The notes under the pieces: model-generated | Seen by the model: the letters and a program-made list of their open reading frames with translations, nothing else | Told to the model about the DNA's origin: nothing | Database searches by the model: none | Origin: Flammeovirga sp. OC4 | Lineage (GTDB): Bacteria; Bacteroidota; Bacteroidia; Cytophagales; Flammeovirgaceae | DNA: 64,000 nucleotides | Direction: 5' to 3' | Assembly (NCBI RefSeq): GCF_000812565.1 | Contig: NZ_JTAM01000055.1 | Span: 1-64,000, forward strand | Program-made: the position numbers and the translations under genes | In this document: piece by piece, positions 1 through 8,466 of the stretch | Layout of the letters: the number at the start of each line of letters is the position of its first letter | How positions within the stretch are numbered: the stretch's first letter is position 1

Positions 1-41
1 AACTGATGAGTTATGAGACAGCCTCTTTTATTTTTTACATA

Positions 42-665
42 CTAATTAAAGTGTCTATTTAGAGCTATGTAATGTGCTAAATAATGAATGATATAGACAT
101 GTGTATTTTTATTAATTTCATTGAGTTTTTGTATATTCTGATCTTTCATGTACGAAATTGTTCCTTGTAAACCTAGATGATGTGCCAGAATAACTTTAAG
201 ATAATCATCTTCCAGATAATTCAAGTGATGCATAAAATATTGAGCTACCGCATGTGTACTGGCTTTAACACATTCTCTCTTATCTGAATTTTTATAAATA
301 AGTCCAAGTTCCAACGCAGTGTCATACTTAAATTGCCAAATTCCTTTCGCACCAGTACTACTTTCAGCTGTTGGATTCATATGACTTTCAAGAGCCGCGA
401 CATATTTTAGATCAGTGTGTAACTTGTATTTTGAAAGAATACCGTTTACATCAAAAATGGATTCATTAATTTGGCTAAGGTATTCGAAATAGAATTTTTT
501 GGATTTTGTAAGTGATAAATACTTTTGGAGTATTCTTTTTTTACCGTCTTCATCAATTATAATTAACTGATTGGCCACCATTATACTATCGGGTACAACA
601 GTAGTAGCAAATGCTCCCCCGTAGATAAAATAGACACAGAAGAGTAAGGGTATTAACTTAATCAT
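42..665 (-). CDS. Lytic murein transglycosylase-like (SLT domain) protein
   Basis: This is a small exported protein with a Slt-type lysozyme fold, expected to cleave peptidoglycan glycan strands in the periplasm. A hydrophobic signal peptide covers residues 1-20. The domain signature is ALES at 91-94, with Glu93 as the likely catalytic acid, followed by GAKGIWQF at 105-112, which matches the MltD/Slt pattern ES-x-GAxGxWQF. At 207 residues it is far shorter than MltD and has no LysM repeats. The usual AYNxG segment is replaced by AHHLG near residue 161, so the substrate cleft may differ. It is transcribed away from the neighbouring phosphodiesterase and appears monocistronic. The family is clear; whether it is active is an inference. 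Confidence 0.8.
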   Translation of the reverse strand: MIKLIPLLFCVYFIYGGAFATTVVPDSIMVANQLIIIDEDGKKRILQKYLSLTKSKKFYFEYLSQINESIFDVNGILSKYKLHTDLKYVAALESHMNPTAESSTGAKGIWQFKYDTALELGLIYKNSDKRECVKASTHAVAQYFMHHLNYLEDDYLKVILAHHLGLQGTISYMKDQNIQKLNEINKNTHVYIIHYLAHYIALNRHFN

Positions 666-962
666 TTAAAAAATACTTGGTTAATTGTTACAATTGATCA
701 AACAACCCTATTTTCAAAATAGTTCAATTTATGTCGATATAGTACAAGTTTTTTCTTAAGACATGTATTTGTTAAAAACTATAGAATTTAGCTTATAAAA
801 ATGGCATTCTATAGTTTAGAGGTGAATTCTTAAAATTATAATCTATTAGAAAATGATTTTAGCATGAACATAATTTGATATTTTGTTTAATTAAACAATA
901 AATATTACAAAGCAATAGATTAAAATAAGTAATTCTTCATTTCATCTCGTTACATTTAAATC
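663..962. other. Divergent intergenic region with a 12-bp inverted repeat
   Basis: This region separates two divergent genes. It contains a perfect 12-bp inverted repeat, AAACTATAGAAT at 776-787 and its complement at 806-817, with an 18-nt spacer. It also has a short palindrome around CTATTTTCAAAATAG near 708-722. A TACATTTA box at 951-958 resembles the Bacteroidota -7 element TAnnTTTG and lies 5 bases before the ATG of the downstream gene. Nothing else is recognisable. Confidence 0.45.
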
Positions 963-1862
963 ATGAAACAACTCACAGTAATTTTTATCTTATTATTGAC
1001 CTCTTGTCAGAATAAACCTCAAGTATTAGACGTACAAGGGCATAGAGGGTGTAGGGGAGTTTATCCAGAAAATACCGCACAAGCATTTTTAAAGGCCTTG
1101 GAACTCGGGGTAACTACTTTGGAAATGGATGTAGTGATCTCAAAGGATAAAAAAGTTGTTGTATCTCATGAACCATTTTTCTCTCACGAAATAGCCACTT
1201 CTCCAAATGGTCAATACATAGAGAAAGAGGATGAACTTAATCATAATCTTTATGCAATGACCTATTCTGAGATTAAAGAATATGATGTTGGACTAAGAAA
1301 GCATTTACGGTTTCCAAACCAAAAGAAATTCAAAGCTTACAAACCATTATTGAATGAAGTGATTGAAAATGCTGAGAAATATACAAGCTCAAATGGTATA
1401 AATAAGCCTTTTTATAATATCGAAATCAAACGAAATCCTAAATATGATAATATATATCATCCAGGGGTAAAAGAGTTTGTTCGACTAGTTTTAGATGAAA
1501 TCAATCAATTTGACATCAAAGAAAGAGTAACTATTCAATCTTTTGATGTTGGTTCTTTACAAGAAGTTAAAAGAGTTGATCCGAGCCTTAGTTTGGTATT
1601 GCTGATCGAGAACACTAATTCGTTAGAAGATAACTTGCAAAAATTGGGTTTTATTCCTGAAATTTATAGTCCCTACTTTGAGATAGTGACTGAAGAATTA
1701 GCAACAAAATGCCATCAAAAAAATATCAAATTAATTCCTTGGACTGTAAATGAAGAGGATGATATACTTGAAATGATTCAATTAAATGTAGATGGTATAA
1801 TCACAGATTACCCTCAGAGATTAAAAAATGTCATGGAAGAAGAAGGTATAAGAACTATGTGA
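963..1862 (+). CDS. Glycerophosphodiester phosphodiesterase lipoprotein (GDPD family)
   Basis: The predicted role is hydrolysis of glycerophosphodiesters to glycerol-3-phosphate and an alcohol, in phospholipid recycling. The N-terminus is a lipoprotein signal with lipobox LTSC (Cys15), so the enzyme is membrane-anchored on the periplasmic side or surface. The GDPD barrel begins with GHRGCRG (His27, Arg28), then PENT and LEMDV (Glu54, Asp56), and a VSHEP motif with His69; these are the metal and general acid/base residues of the family. The C-terminal PWTVNEEDD and DGIITDYP segments complete the TIM-barrel pattern. Length (299 aa) is normal. It stands alone. Family assignment is secure; the exact substrate is not. 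Confidence 0.92.
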   Translation: MKQLTVIFILLLTSCQNKPQVLDVQGHRGCRGVYPENTAQAFLKALELGVTTLEMDVVISKDKKVVVSHEPFFSHEIATSPNGQYIEKEDELNHNLYAMTYSEIKEYDVGLRKHLRFPNQKKFKAYKPLLNEVIENAEKYTSSNGINKPFYNIEIKRNPKYDNIYHPGVKEFVRLVLDEINQFDIKERVTIQSFDVGSLQEVKRVDPSLSLVLLIENTNSLEDNLQKLGFIPEIYSPYFEIVTEELATKCHQKNIKLIPWTVNEEDDILEMIQLNVDGIITDYPQRLKNVMEEEGIRTM

Positions 1863-1965
1863 TATTCTCGATTTTCTTAAATTCATAATAGTAAATCAGC
1901 ACGAATACTTTTCCCAAAAAAATGTAATTCAATTATTCATTTTTCACTCTTAGGTCTTAATTCAC

Positions 1966-1973
1966 TACATTTG
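1966..1973 (+). promoter_or_regulatory. Promoter -7 box of menB
   Basis: TACATTTG matches the Bacteroidota -7 consensus TAnnTTTG. Its last three bases form a TTG that is in frame with menB, so that TTG cannot be the start codon of a transcript made here. This supports the ATG at 2001. The -33 element is weak. Confidence 0.6.
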
Positions 1974-2000
1974 TTTCACTTTAAAAACAAACATATAGCA

Positions 2001-2843
2001 ATGGCAAGTTTAGAGTGGAAAACAGTTAAAGAATACGAAGAAATTACCTTCAAGTCATTGGATGGTGTTGCTCGTATTGCAATCAATAGACCAGAATGCC
2101 GTAATGCATTCACACCAAAAACAGTTGATGAATTATGGGAAGCATTGATTATTTGCCATGAAAGTCAAGAAATTGGGGTCGTATTAATCACAGGTGAAGG
2201 ACCTTCTCCAAAAGATGGAGGTTGGGCATTTTGTTCAGGTGGTGATCAACGTGTAAGATCAAATACTGGTTATAAAGGAACAAATGGAGTGAACCGTTTT
2301 AACATCTTAGATGTACAACGTCAAATCCGTTTTATGAATAAAGTAGTGATTGCTGTCGTACCAGGTTGGTGTGTTGGCGGTGGACACAGTTTACATGTAG
2401 TTTGTGATATGACGCTGGCTAGTAAAGAGCATGCTCAATTTAAGCAAACTGATGCTGATGTAGCTAGTTTTGATGGAGGCTTTGGTTCAGCTTATTTAGC
2501 GAGACAAGTTGGTCAAAAGAGAGCAAGAGAAATATTTTTCTTAGGTGCGACTTATACTGCACAAGAGGCTTTTGAAATGGGTATGGTCAACAAAGTGGTT
2601 CCTCATGATGAGTTAGAGCAAGAAGCATTTGACTGGGCACAAGAAATTATGACAAAAAGTCCAACTGCAATCAAAATGTTGAAGTTTGGATTCAACTTAA
2701 TTGATGATGGTTTAGTAGGGCAGCAAGTATACGCAGGTGAAGCAACTCGTTTGGCTTACGGTACAGAAGAAGCCGTTGAAGGAAGAAATGCCTTTTTAGA
2801 AAAAAGGAAAAGAGATTTCTCTAAATTTCCAAAATTCCCGTGA
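2001..2843 (+). CDS. menB: 1,4-dihydroxy-2-naphthoyl-CoA synthase MenB
   Basis: MenB converts o-succinylbenzoyl-CoA to 1,4-dihydroxy-2-naphthoyl-CoA in menaquinone synthesis and belongs to the crotonase superfamily in the cytosol. Signatures seen are [10 protein letters not shown] near the N-terminus, the oxyanion-hole segment [19 protein letters not shown], and the catalytic [29 protein letters not shown] region (split here by function, read as one block). The residue before that block is Asp (QTDADV), where the E. coli enzyme has Gly (QTGPKV). This marks the bicarbonate-independent type II MenB. The start was set at ATG 2001 because an upstream in-frame TTG lies inside the promoter box. The length, 280 aa, is typical. 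No other men genes are adjacent. A hairpin terminator follows. Confidence 0.95.
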   Translation: MASLEWKTVKEYEEITFKSLDGVARIAINRPECRNAFTPKTVDELWEALIICHESQEIGVVLITGEGPSPKDGGWAFCSGGDQRVRSNTGYKGTNGVNRFNILDVQRQIRFMNKVVIAVVPGWCVGGGHSLHVVCDMTLASKEHAQFKQTDADVASFDGGFGSAYLARQVGQKRAREIFFLGATYTAQEAFEMGMVNKVVPHDELEQEAFDWAQEIMTKSPTAIKMLKFGFNLIDDGLVGQQVYAGEATRLAYGTEEAVEGRNAFLEKRKRDFSKFPKFP

Positions 2844-2873
2844 TTTATACATAATAATATCTATAAAGATTTC

Positions 2874-2912
2874 AAAGGCTTCACTTTCAGTATTAAAGTG
2901 GAGTCTTTTTTT
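2874..2912 (+). terminator. Intrinsic terminator after menB
   Basis: AAAGGCTTCACTTT pairs with AAAGTGGAGTCTTT across a 7-nt loop (two G-T wobbles), and the 3' arm runs into a T tract. Confidence 0.8.
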
Positions 2913-3118
2913 GTATTCACTCTATGCTGTATAAAATCAATTTCTATTAGTATCAAATTGCAACTACCAAGAAACTCAAAAATTTTAATTTCCCAATATC
3001 GTTATATCTCTCTAAAAAGTATTATATTTTCCTCATCTTAAAAGTAAACTATATTTCATGAGTCCATCTTTCTTCAAAAGACGAATGAAATTCAATTATT
3101 TATCCAAAAAACAACTAA

Positions 3119-3367
3119 ATGCAAATGGAATTAAAAGAGAAAACAACCGAAACTCTAGAGAAAGAATTAAAGTCTCTTCAAACTTTAACTGGAATGCTGG
3201 CCGGAATACTGGCACTTTTATTCATTGTGTGTATTTACGGGTTAATCAGTGAAGGTCCCAAAAGTACCATAACGGCTTTATTGACGGTGCCTATTGCTTT
3301 GGGTGCAATTCTACCAATGAATTATAAAAAAATAAAAGAAATTAAAATTGAATTAGAAGAGAGGTAA
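3119..3367 (+). CDS. Small two-helix membrane protein, unknown function
   Basis: I do not recognise a family. The 82 residues show a charged N-terminal helix rich in Lys and Glu (1-22), two hydrophobic segments at about 24-45 and 53-68, and a basic/acidic C-terminal tail. This predicts a small inner-membrane hairpin protein with both ends in the cytoplasm. ATG 3119 and ATG 3125 are both usable; neither has a clear ribosome binding site. A competing frame at 3058-3252 was rejected because it lacks protein-like composition. A terminator hairpin follows at 3397, consistent with a real transcription unit. Confidence 0.6.
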   Translation: MQMELKEKTTETLEKELKSLQTLTGMLAGILALLFIVCIYGLISEGPKSTITALLTVPIALGAILPMNYKKIKEIKIELEER

Positions 3368-3396
3368 AATCAACTTCTTTTATCATTTTCTATGTT

Positions 3397-3433
3397 GAGA
3401 GATCTTTTTGGAAAAGGGGTCTCTCTTTTCTTT
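3397..3433 (+). terminator. Intrinsic terminator after the small membrane protein
   Basis: A GAGAGATC arm and a complementary GGTCTCTC arm (one G-T pair) form a hairpin with an A/T-rich interior, followed by TTTTCTTT. Confidence 0.65.
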
Positions 3434-3536
3434 GTGTTTGTGGTGTGTGTTGAGAGGATAAAAAAATGGAATAAGAGTTGTAATTTGTATTCTACACTTT
3501 AAATAAATTATTAGATCGCTGTTTTATTATTCTATC

Positions 3537-4121
3537 ATGAAATCAAAATTGTTTCACCTTATTTTATTGATTTTTTCTTCAGGATCGGCTTTTAGTCAAA
3601 CAGACTTTTATGAAAAGCTTGCGGATTCAACACTAACGCTAACAAAACAGCATGTAGTTTACGATCCTTCTTATTTTAGATTAGATTATCCGAATGGAGA
3701 TGTTCCATCAAATAGGGGAGTGTGTACTGATGTTGTCATTAGAGCCTATAGAAAACTTGGTATTGATTTACAAAAAGAGGTACATGAAGATATGGTTGCT
3801 CATTTTAATAAATATCCCAAAAATTGGGGTTTGACGAAAACAGATAAAAATATTGATCATAGAAGAGTACCCAACCTTATGACCTTTTTTGGTAGACATG
3901 GTTCGACGTTACCCATCACTCAAAATGCTAGTGATTATAAAGCAGGAGATATAGTTTGTTGGAATTTTGGAGGAGGTCTTACTCATATTGGTATCGTTTC
4001 TTCAGAAACAACGCTTTTCTCTAAAAGACCAATGATTATACATAATATGGGTAATGGTCAAGTATTGGAAGATATGTTATTTGATTATAAAATCATCGGG
4101 CACTATCGGTACAAAAAATAG
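3537..4121 (+). CDS. DUF1287 domain secreted protein (NlpC/P60-like fold)
   Basis: This exported protein has a signal peptide (residues 1-20, cleavage after AFS) and one DUF1287 domain over most of the remaining length. Family hallmarks are GDVPSNRGVCTDVVIRAYR, with a candidate nucleophile Cys in GVC, and a later THIGIVS segment carrying a candidate catalytic His. DUF1287 proteins (E. coli YiiX-like) are predicted cysteine amidase/peptidases related to NlpC/P60, probably acting on peptidoglycan or related amide bonds. The biochemical function is unproven. At 194 aa the length is normal. The gene is convergent with the next one, with only 17 bases between. Confidence 0.85.
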   Translation: MKSKLFHLILLIFSSGSAFSQTDFYEKLADSTLTLTKQHVVYDPSYFRLDYPNGDVPSNRGVCTDVVIRAYRKLGIDLQKEVHEDMVAHFNKYPKNWGLTKTDKNIDHRRVPNLMTFFGRHGSTLPITQNASDYKAGDIVCWNFGGGLTHIGIVSSETTLFSKRPMIIHNMGNGQVLEDMLFDYKIIGHYRYKK

Positions 4122-4138
4122 ATTATCTATTACAGTCT

Positions 4139-4741
4139 TCAACGTTCACTGAAGTGAAATGGTACATGTTTTCCATCTTCTCTAACTTCATAACCTTGGT
4201 ATTGATGGTTTAGAATCATTTCATGTAAAAATTGATCAGACCCTTTTAATTTTAGTTTTGCTTTTTTTATATCTTCAAAATAGAAAATTGGACCTAGAAC
4301 GTCATAAGCGTGACCTGAAAGTTCTGATAAGATTGTAAACTGAATATATACAGGAGAATGACTGATATCATTCATAACATTAGAATTATCATAATACAAT
4401 AAATAGTCTTGCTCAAAAAGAATTGCAGCTTCATCAATATCTGTAGTACTACAATATTGTTCATTAGGGTCTATCGCTATAAAGGTCCAGCCTCTTAACT
4501 GGTACATTAATGTTTCAAAATTTGTACGGTTATTCTTATTTAATGGTGTGTATATTGGAAGCCGCCCTGTTTTGACAGCCTCCAAAATAGTATATGCCAT
4601 ATCCTTGTAAACATCATTACCTTTAAAAGTGGTATTGATATGAACCTCTTTGTACTTTTCTTGTGAAAATGAGATCAAAGATAAGCTCAAATAGCACAAG
4701 AAAAGTACACTTTTAAATCTAAATGGAGGCAATCTTTTCAT
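4139..4741 (-). CDS. Secreted protein, weak GldN-like resemblance
   Basis: A signal peptide is visible at residues 1-26. The mature part has no motif I can name with confidence. The stretch AYTILEAVKTGRLPIYTP near residue 50 and a later FYFEDIKKAKLKLKG segment recall the repeated layout of T9SS GldN/PorN-type proteins, which contain a xxAIxxGxIxxY element. The similarity is faint and the usual GldN features are absent. Its start overlaps the end of the upstream secreted-protein gene by 23 bases, so the two are probably cotranscribed and translationally coupled. Treat the product as an unknown exported protein. Confidence 0.55.
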   Translation of the reverse strand: MKRLPPFRFKSVLFLCYLSLSLISFSQEKYKEVHINTTFKGNDVYKDMAYTILEAVKTGRLPIYTPLNKNNRTNFETLMYQLRGWTFIAIDPNEQYCSTTDIDEAAILFEQDYLLYYDNSNVMNDISHSPVYIQFTILSELSGHAYDVLGPIFYFEDIKKAKLKLKGSDQFLHEMILNHQYQGYEVREDGKHVPFHFSER

Positions 4742-5687
4742 CTAATGAAGCTTTTGAAAGTGGTACAATAGTAGTTTTGAACTTAATACTATTCATTTTT
4801 TCACTTGAAAGTTTTAGAAGTTCTCCTTCTGATAATTCACCAATTTCTACTTTTTCTTTATTTGTAAGAGGATTAAAAGAGAACAGTTTTACATTTGATA
4901 ATGAGGCATCTACTAATACAAAATCGTTAACTATATTTTCACTATTTACAGTGTAGTATATTATAGTATTTAAATGTGGATAATAAGCGTAAACCTTATC
5001 GATATTTTTATTTTCAATTTTGAGTTGGTAGGTAATTAATTCCTCTTTACCGATGAGATAATCATAATTATACAAACCATTTCCTTTAATGTTCATGGTC
5101 TTATAAAGCCATACGGAGTTAGATGCTCCTTCTGTCCAGCTTGACCATTCAGAACCCCAGTCATCTGACTCATCTGAAAAACCTTCTTCTAAATTACCTT
5201 GTTTGGGTTTAAGAGCGCCCCAATCTTCTGAAGTAGAATTATTGGAAGCATAATCCAAAACAGGATTTTTTAAGTTATCCCATTTTTTATCTTGCACATT
5301 ATATTGGAAACCATTGTAATGGTCATTACCATCAGATATATATGAGACCTTTATGTCTTTTTGAAAGTCTACTTTTTGGCCATTAGCGGTAACTTGTATG
5401 GAATACATTCCGCCAGACACATAAATTCCATTTTGATCTTTCATTTGTATGTCGTCTAATAACATATCGTAATAGTTCGCATACATTTTAATAGTGATAT
5501 CTACCTCTTTCACATTTGGATCATTGATATGGAAAGTGTTTTCTTTGATATGAAGCAGTAAAGAATCTTCAAAAAAACCTAGAGTTCCACAAGAAGAGTT
5601 GTTCCATTCTTGTTGTTGGATGGATTGAGAGTGTACACTAAAGTATTGTAGTGTAAGGAAAAGAATGAGTGTGAAATTTTTCATCAT
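4719..5687 (-). CDS. Secreted protein of unknown function
   Basis: The protein is 322 aa with a signal peptide at 1-20 (cleavage after VHS). I do not recognise a family. The mature region is acidic and aromatic. It has an SDDWGSEWSSW patch rich in Trp and Ser around residue 180, a low-complexity Asn/Ser/Asp stretch before it, and an otherwise beta-rich appearance. It overlaps the following GldN-like gene by 23 bases, indicating one operon of two exported proteins. It has no T9SS C-terminal sorting domain and no lipobox. It may be periplasmic or a surface component; no function can be assigned. Confidence 0.6.
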   Translation of the reverse strand: MMKNFTLILFLTLQYFSVHSQSIQQQEWNNSSCGTLGFFEDSLLLHIKENTFHINDPNVKEVDITIKMYANYYDMLLDDIQMKDQNGIYVSGGMYSIQVTANGQKVDFQKDIKVSYISDGNDHYNGFQYNVQDKKWDNLKNPVLDYASNNSTSEDWGALKPKQGNLEEGFSDESDDWGSEWSSWTEGASNSVWLYKTMNIKGNGLYNYDYLIGKEELITYQLKIENKNIDKVYAYYPHLNTIIYYTVNSENIVNDFVLVDASLSNVKLFSFNPLTNKEKVEIGELSEGELLKLSSEKMNSIKFKTTIVPLSKASLDEKIASI

Positions 5688-5958
5688 AAATTAGTGGCAT
5701 GAATTGAGTTAATTCGTATGTTGTTATTCTAGCTAATACTAGCTAAAATACAAGTAATCAAACATATAATAATAATTAAATAACCATTTTAATCATAGAA
5801 AACATCATACCAAATTTTTATTTTGGTAGTAATTGAAGGTTTCATTTTTGTGATGTATTCAATAATATATTTATTACTAACGTAATTTGTTTTTTGTATA
5901 CGTTGAAATTCTTTAGTTTTTTAGATGTAGAAATAAATTGTAAAATAGGAAAAGAGAA

Positions 5959-7722
5959 CTATTGATAAATCTGTATTTCAGAAATAGTAATGTAAGTTCC
6001 CTTTTCTTCTGAAGTAAATGCAACTTTTGCGTTTAATGCATTTACTCTGAACTTAATATTTTTGATTCCAATCCCTTCATTACTACTACATGTACTGAAA
6101 CCAATTCCATTGTCCTCATAAAATATCGTCATCATGTGGGTTGTTTGGTCAAGCATAAAATCAATAAATATGTCAGTTGCTTCACTATGTTTTAAAGCGT
6201 TGCTAAATAGTTCTTGCAAGATTCTATAGCAATGATTTTTGACAACTTGTGATTGAATTGGAACATCAATAGTATAAGTTGTATGAATATTGAGGTGATT
6301 ACTTTTATATTTTGCACATAGATCAAGGAGTATATCTTCAAAATCTTCTTTATCATATTCTGGAGATACCAATCCATGGCTTAAGCTTCTTACACTTTTA
6401 ATAGTATGTTTTAATATTTCTTTTACGTTATCCGTATCAAGGTCTTTCGATTTATTAATCAAAGCCAAGTTGCCACCAACATGATCATGAAGTTCTCTAC
6501 CAATTCTATTTCTTTCATCTTCTTGCCCTTTTATGACTGCTAAAGAATACTTTTGTTGTATCAGTTGATTTTGAATCTGTAGATCATTTCTTTCTTTAAT
6601 GATAGATGACGTTTTCTTTAATATAAGGAGGAGGTAATAAATAATATCAAAAGTGAAAATGATAAAGTAGAGTGTTCGTGTAAAGTTGAGTTTTTTGTAT
6701 ACGCCCATATTGGGGAGTACAGAGAAAAACAACACAAAAATTGTTGTGATCAGAAAAATTACTAACGTTGGTATCGCTAGTTTTTCTTTTGACTTTATAC
6801 CTAAAATAATAACCATTAGATAAAGGCAAAAAAGTACCAACGTAAAAATAGTAGAGAGTTGTGCAAGTAAGAAATTAACAATGTTGGGGTAATAAGATGA
6901 GAAGGGATACATTAAAATACTTATAAATCCTACAACACTTGCAATATGTACAATTTTAAAAGCAAATTTTGGAACTCTATTTTTATTGGAAAATATCAAG
7001 AACACATAAAAGTAGAATGTACTAATCGAATAAGAATAAGAACTGAAAACAAGAAGATACTTTGTTAAATTAAAGTGATTATGACTTAAAAGATTAGTGA
7101 TGATACCGCTTTCAGATTCAAAGAATAAAAATGCACTGATTGAACTTAAAGTATAAAACAAGAAAAGCTTTTCTTGGATGATTAGTCCTAAAATTATCCC
7201 AATAAATAATAGACTTATCACAATTGTTCTTGTTGTGAGTTTAATGTTTTCTTCAAAGTCTACCTCCTTTTCAAACTCATCTTCACTGAGGACCCAAAAC
7301 AGGTTATCAACTGGAAATCCTTTATTATTAATCTGATAATAGAAGTCGACTGTCTCTACTCCATTCAATGCAAAAGTAATTGGAATTCCCAAACTTCTGT
7401 CGTACTTGGTTGGTTTGGAATTATTTTCCATGTCAACAAGAAGTTTTGTTCCGCTTCTATCAACTTGCCAAAGTTTAAAGTCTTCAAATAGTATATAATT
7501 AAACCTTAGAACATAGTTTTCTTTTACTGTACTATGGACGGTAATTTTGTGGTATTGAGTATCAAAAAAATCGTAATTTTTAGGTGTGCACTCTGAATTA
7601 CCAGGAATAGTATTGACATCAATTTCTGAAAGTGTACAGTGTGAAACGATTAAATTAGTATTCGTTTGAGCGTAAGTGTGTAACGTAAAAAGTAGTAATA
7701 TAGAGGTGAAAAGTATTTTCAT
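5959..7722 (-). CDS. 7TM membrane sensor histidine kinase (HisKA_3 type)
   Basis: This is a sensor kinase that would autophosphorylate and pass the phosphate to the regulator encoded just upstream. Layout: signal peptide (1-18), a periplasmic beta-rich region resembling 7TMR-DISM sensory domains (about 20-155), seven hydrophobic helices (about 160-375), a short coiled coil, then a HisKA_3 dimerisation domain. The phospho-acceptor is His412 in RELHDHVG, preceded by EDERNRIG. The C-terminal ATPase has QELFSNALKHS (N box) and EDNGIGF (G1), and a shortened end. The ATG overlaps the regulator stop codon in a TAATG arrangement, so the two are coupled. The ligand is unknown. Confidence 0.9.
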   Translation of the reverse strand: MKILFTSILLLFTLHTYAQTNTNLIVSHCTLSEIDVNTIPGNSECTPKNYDFFDTQYHKITVHSTVKENYVLRFNYILFEDFKLWQVDRSGTKLLVDMENNSKPTKYDRSLGIPITFALNGVETVDFYYQINNKGFPVDNLFWVLSEDEFEKEVDFEENIKLTTRTIVISLLFIGIILGLIIQEKLFLFYTLSSISAFLFFESESGIITNLLSHNHFNLTKYLLVFSSYSYSISTFYFYVFLIFSNKNRVPKFAFKIVHIASVVGFISILMYPFSSYYPNIVNFLLAQLSTIFTLVLFCLYLMVIILGIKSKEKLAIPTLVIFLITTIFVLFFSVLPNMGVYKKLNFTRTLYFIIFTFDIIYYLLLILKKTSSIIKERNDLQIQNQLIQQKYSLAVIKGQEDERNRIGRELHDHVGGNLALINKSKDLDTDNVKEILKHTIKSVRSLSHGLVSPEYDKEDFEDILLDLCAKYKSNHLNIHTTYTIDVPIQSQVVKNHCYRILQELFSNALKHSEATDIFIDFMLDQTTHMMTIFYEDNGIGFSTCSSNEGIGIKNIKFRVNALNAKVAFTSEEKGTYITISEIQIYQ

Positions 7723-8327
7723 TATGTCAGTAAGTTTTCAACGGCATATTTGATTAATCCTGCCTTTGAATCAATCTTTAATTTTTGTTTAATTTTTTTT
7801 CCATGAGTGATGGCTGTATCCGGACTGATATTTAATAATTCGCCGATCTCCTTCATTGTTTTTCCCATTGCTATATATTTTAGGACTTGTTCTTCACGAG
7901 GAGAGATAGGAGTAAAGGTTTTATTGATGTCAATTGTATTATGATTAATTTTTGGACTCATGTACAGCTTATCATGCAAGACAGCATTTGTTGCATTTAT
8001 AATATCTTCTACATTATCATCTTTAAGCATATAACCTTGAACACCAAGTTTTTGTGCCTTTCTAATAAGTGAAGGTTTATTGTGCATAGAGATGATGAGG
8101 TACTTAGAAATATCACCTCTTTCAATCACCTTTTCAATAAGTTCCAAACCTTTCATATTTGGCATATCCATGTCAACAAATACTAAGTCAAAATCAGAAA
8201 AATTATAAGCTAGTGAAAGAAGAGGATCGTGGATAGTAGTAACTTTTGATGGTATATATTTTTCAATAATCTGTTTCAGACCATTGCTAAATAATTCATG
8301 ATCATCAATGATAAGAAATTTAAACAT
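7722..8327 (-). CDS. NarL/LuxR-type response regulator
   Basis: The receiver domain (1-120) starts MFKFLIIDDHELF, with the acidic pair at Asp8-Asp9 and phospho-acceptor Asp52 in FVDMDMP. The conserved switch and Lys positions are in LIISMHNK and GYMLKDDN. A LuxR/GerE helix-turn-helix occupies about 140-201 (SPREEQVLKYIAMGKTMKEIG, read as the GerE signature). It would bind DNA as a phosphorylated dimer. I set the start at the ATG at 8327, because the ten extra residues upstream precede the receiver beta-strand and are atypical. It lies first in a two-gene operon with the 7TM kinase, joined by TAATG, so they form a cognate pair. Targets are unknown; nearby polysaccharide genes are possible. Confidence 0.92.
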   Translation of the reverse strand: MFKFLIIDDHELFSNGLKQIIEKYIPSKVTTIHDPLLSLAYNFSDFDLVFVDMDMPNMKGLELIEKVIERGDISKYLIISMHNKPSLIRKAQKLGVQGYMLKDDNVEDIINATNAVLHDKLYMSPKINHNTIDINKTFTPISPREEQVLKYIAMGKTMKEIGELLNISPDTAITHGKKIKQKLKIDSKAGLIKYAVENLLT

Positions 8328-8466
8328 TTTAGATAAGTTGCATGAATATGAATACAATTAGATACCGAAAGGTAAGAGAAATATTAGTAGTATGAAATAC
8401 CTATTTGTGGGTATTTTGATGGTTATGCACATTGTTATTCATTAAATAGGGAGCTTAGCTAGAGAT

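Noticed and set aside
1971-2000. TTG start ten codons upstream of menB ATG
   Set aside because: The TTG is the end of the TACATTTG promoter box, so it would precede the transcript start.
3058-3252. 64-aa frame overlapping the small membrane protein
   Set aside because: It is basic, low in hydrophobic order and overlaps a frame with clear membrane helices; the latter is followed by a terminator.
4139-4741. Firm assignment as GldN
   Set aside because: Only one short element resembles GldN, the length and remaining motifs do not match, and no GldK/L/M genes are adjacent.
4723-4956. 77-aa plus-strand frame opposite the secreted protein pair
   Set aside because: It lies entirely antisense to a frame with a signal peptide and normal composition; its own composition is Ser/Phe-rich as expected for an antisense shadow.
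8328-8357. Ten extra residues on the response regulator
   Set aside because: Receiver domains begin at the strand preceding the acidic pair; ATG 8327 gives that start.
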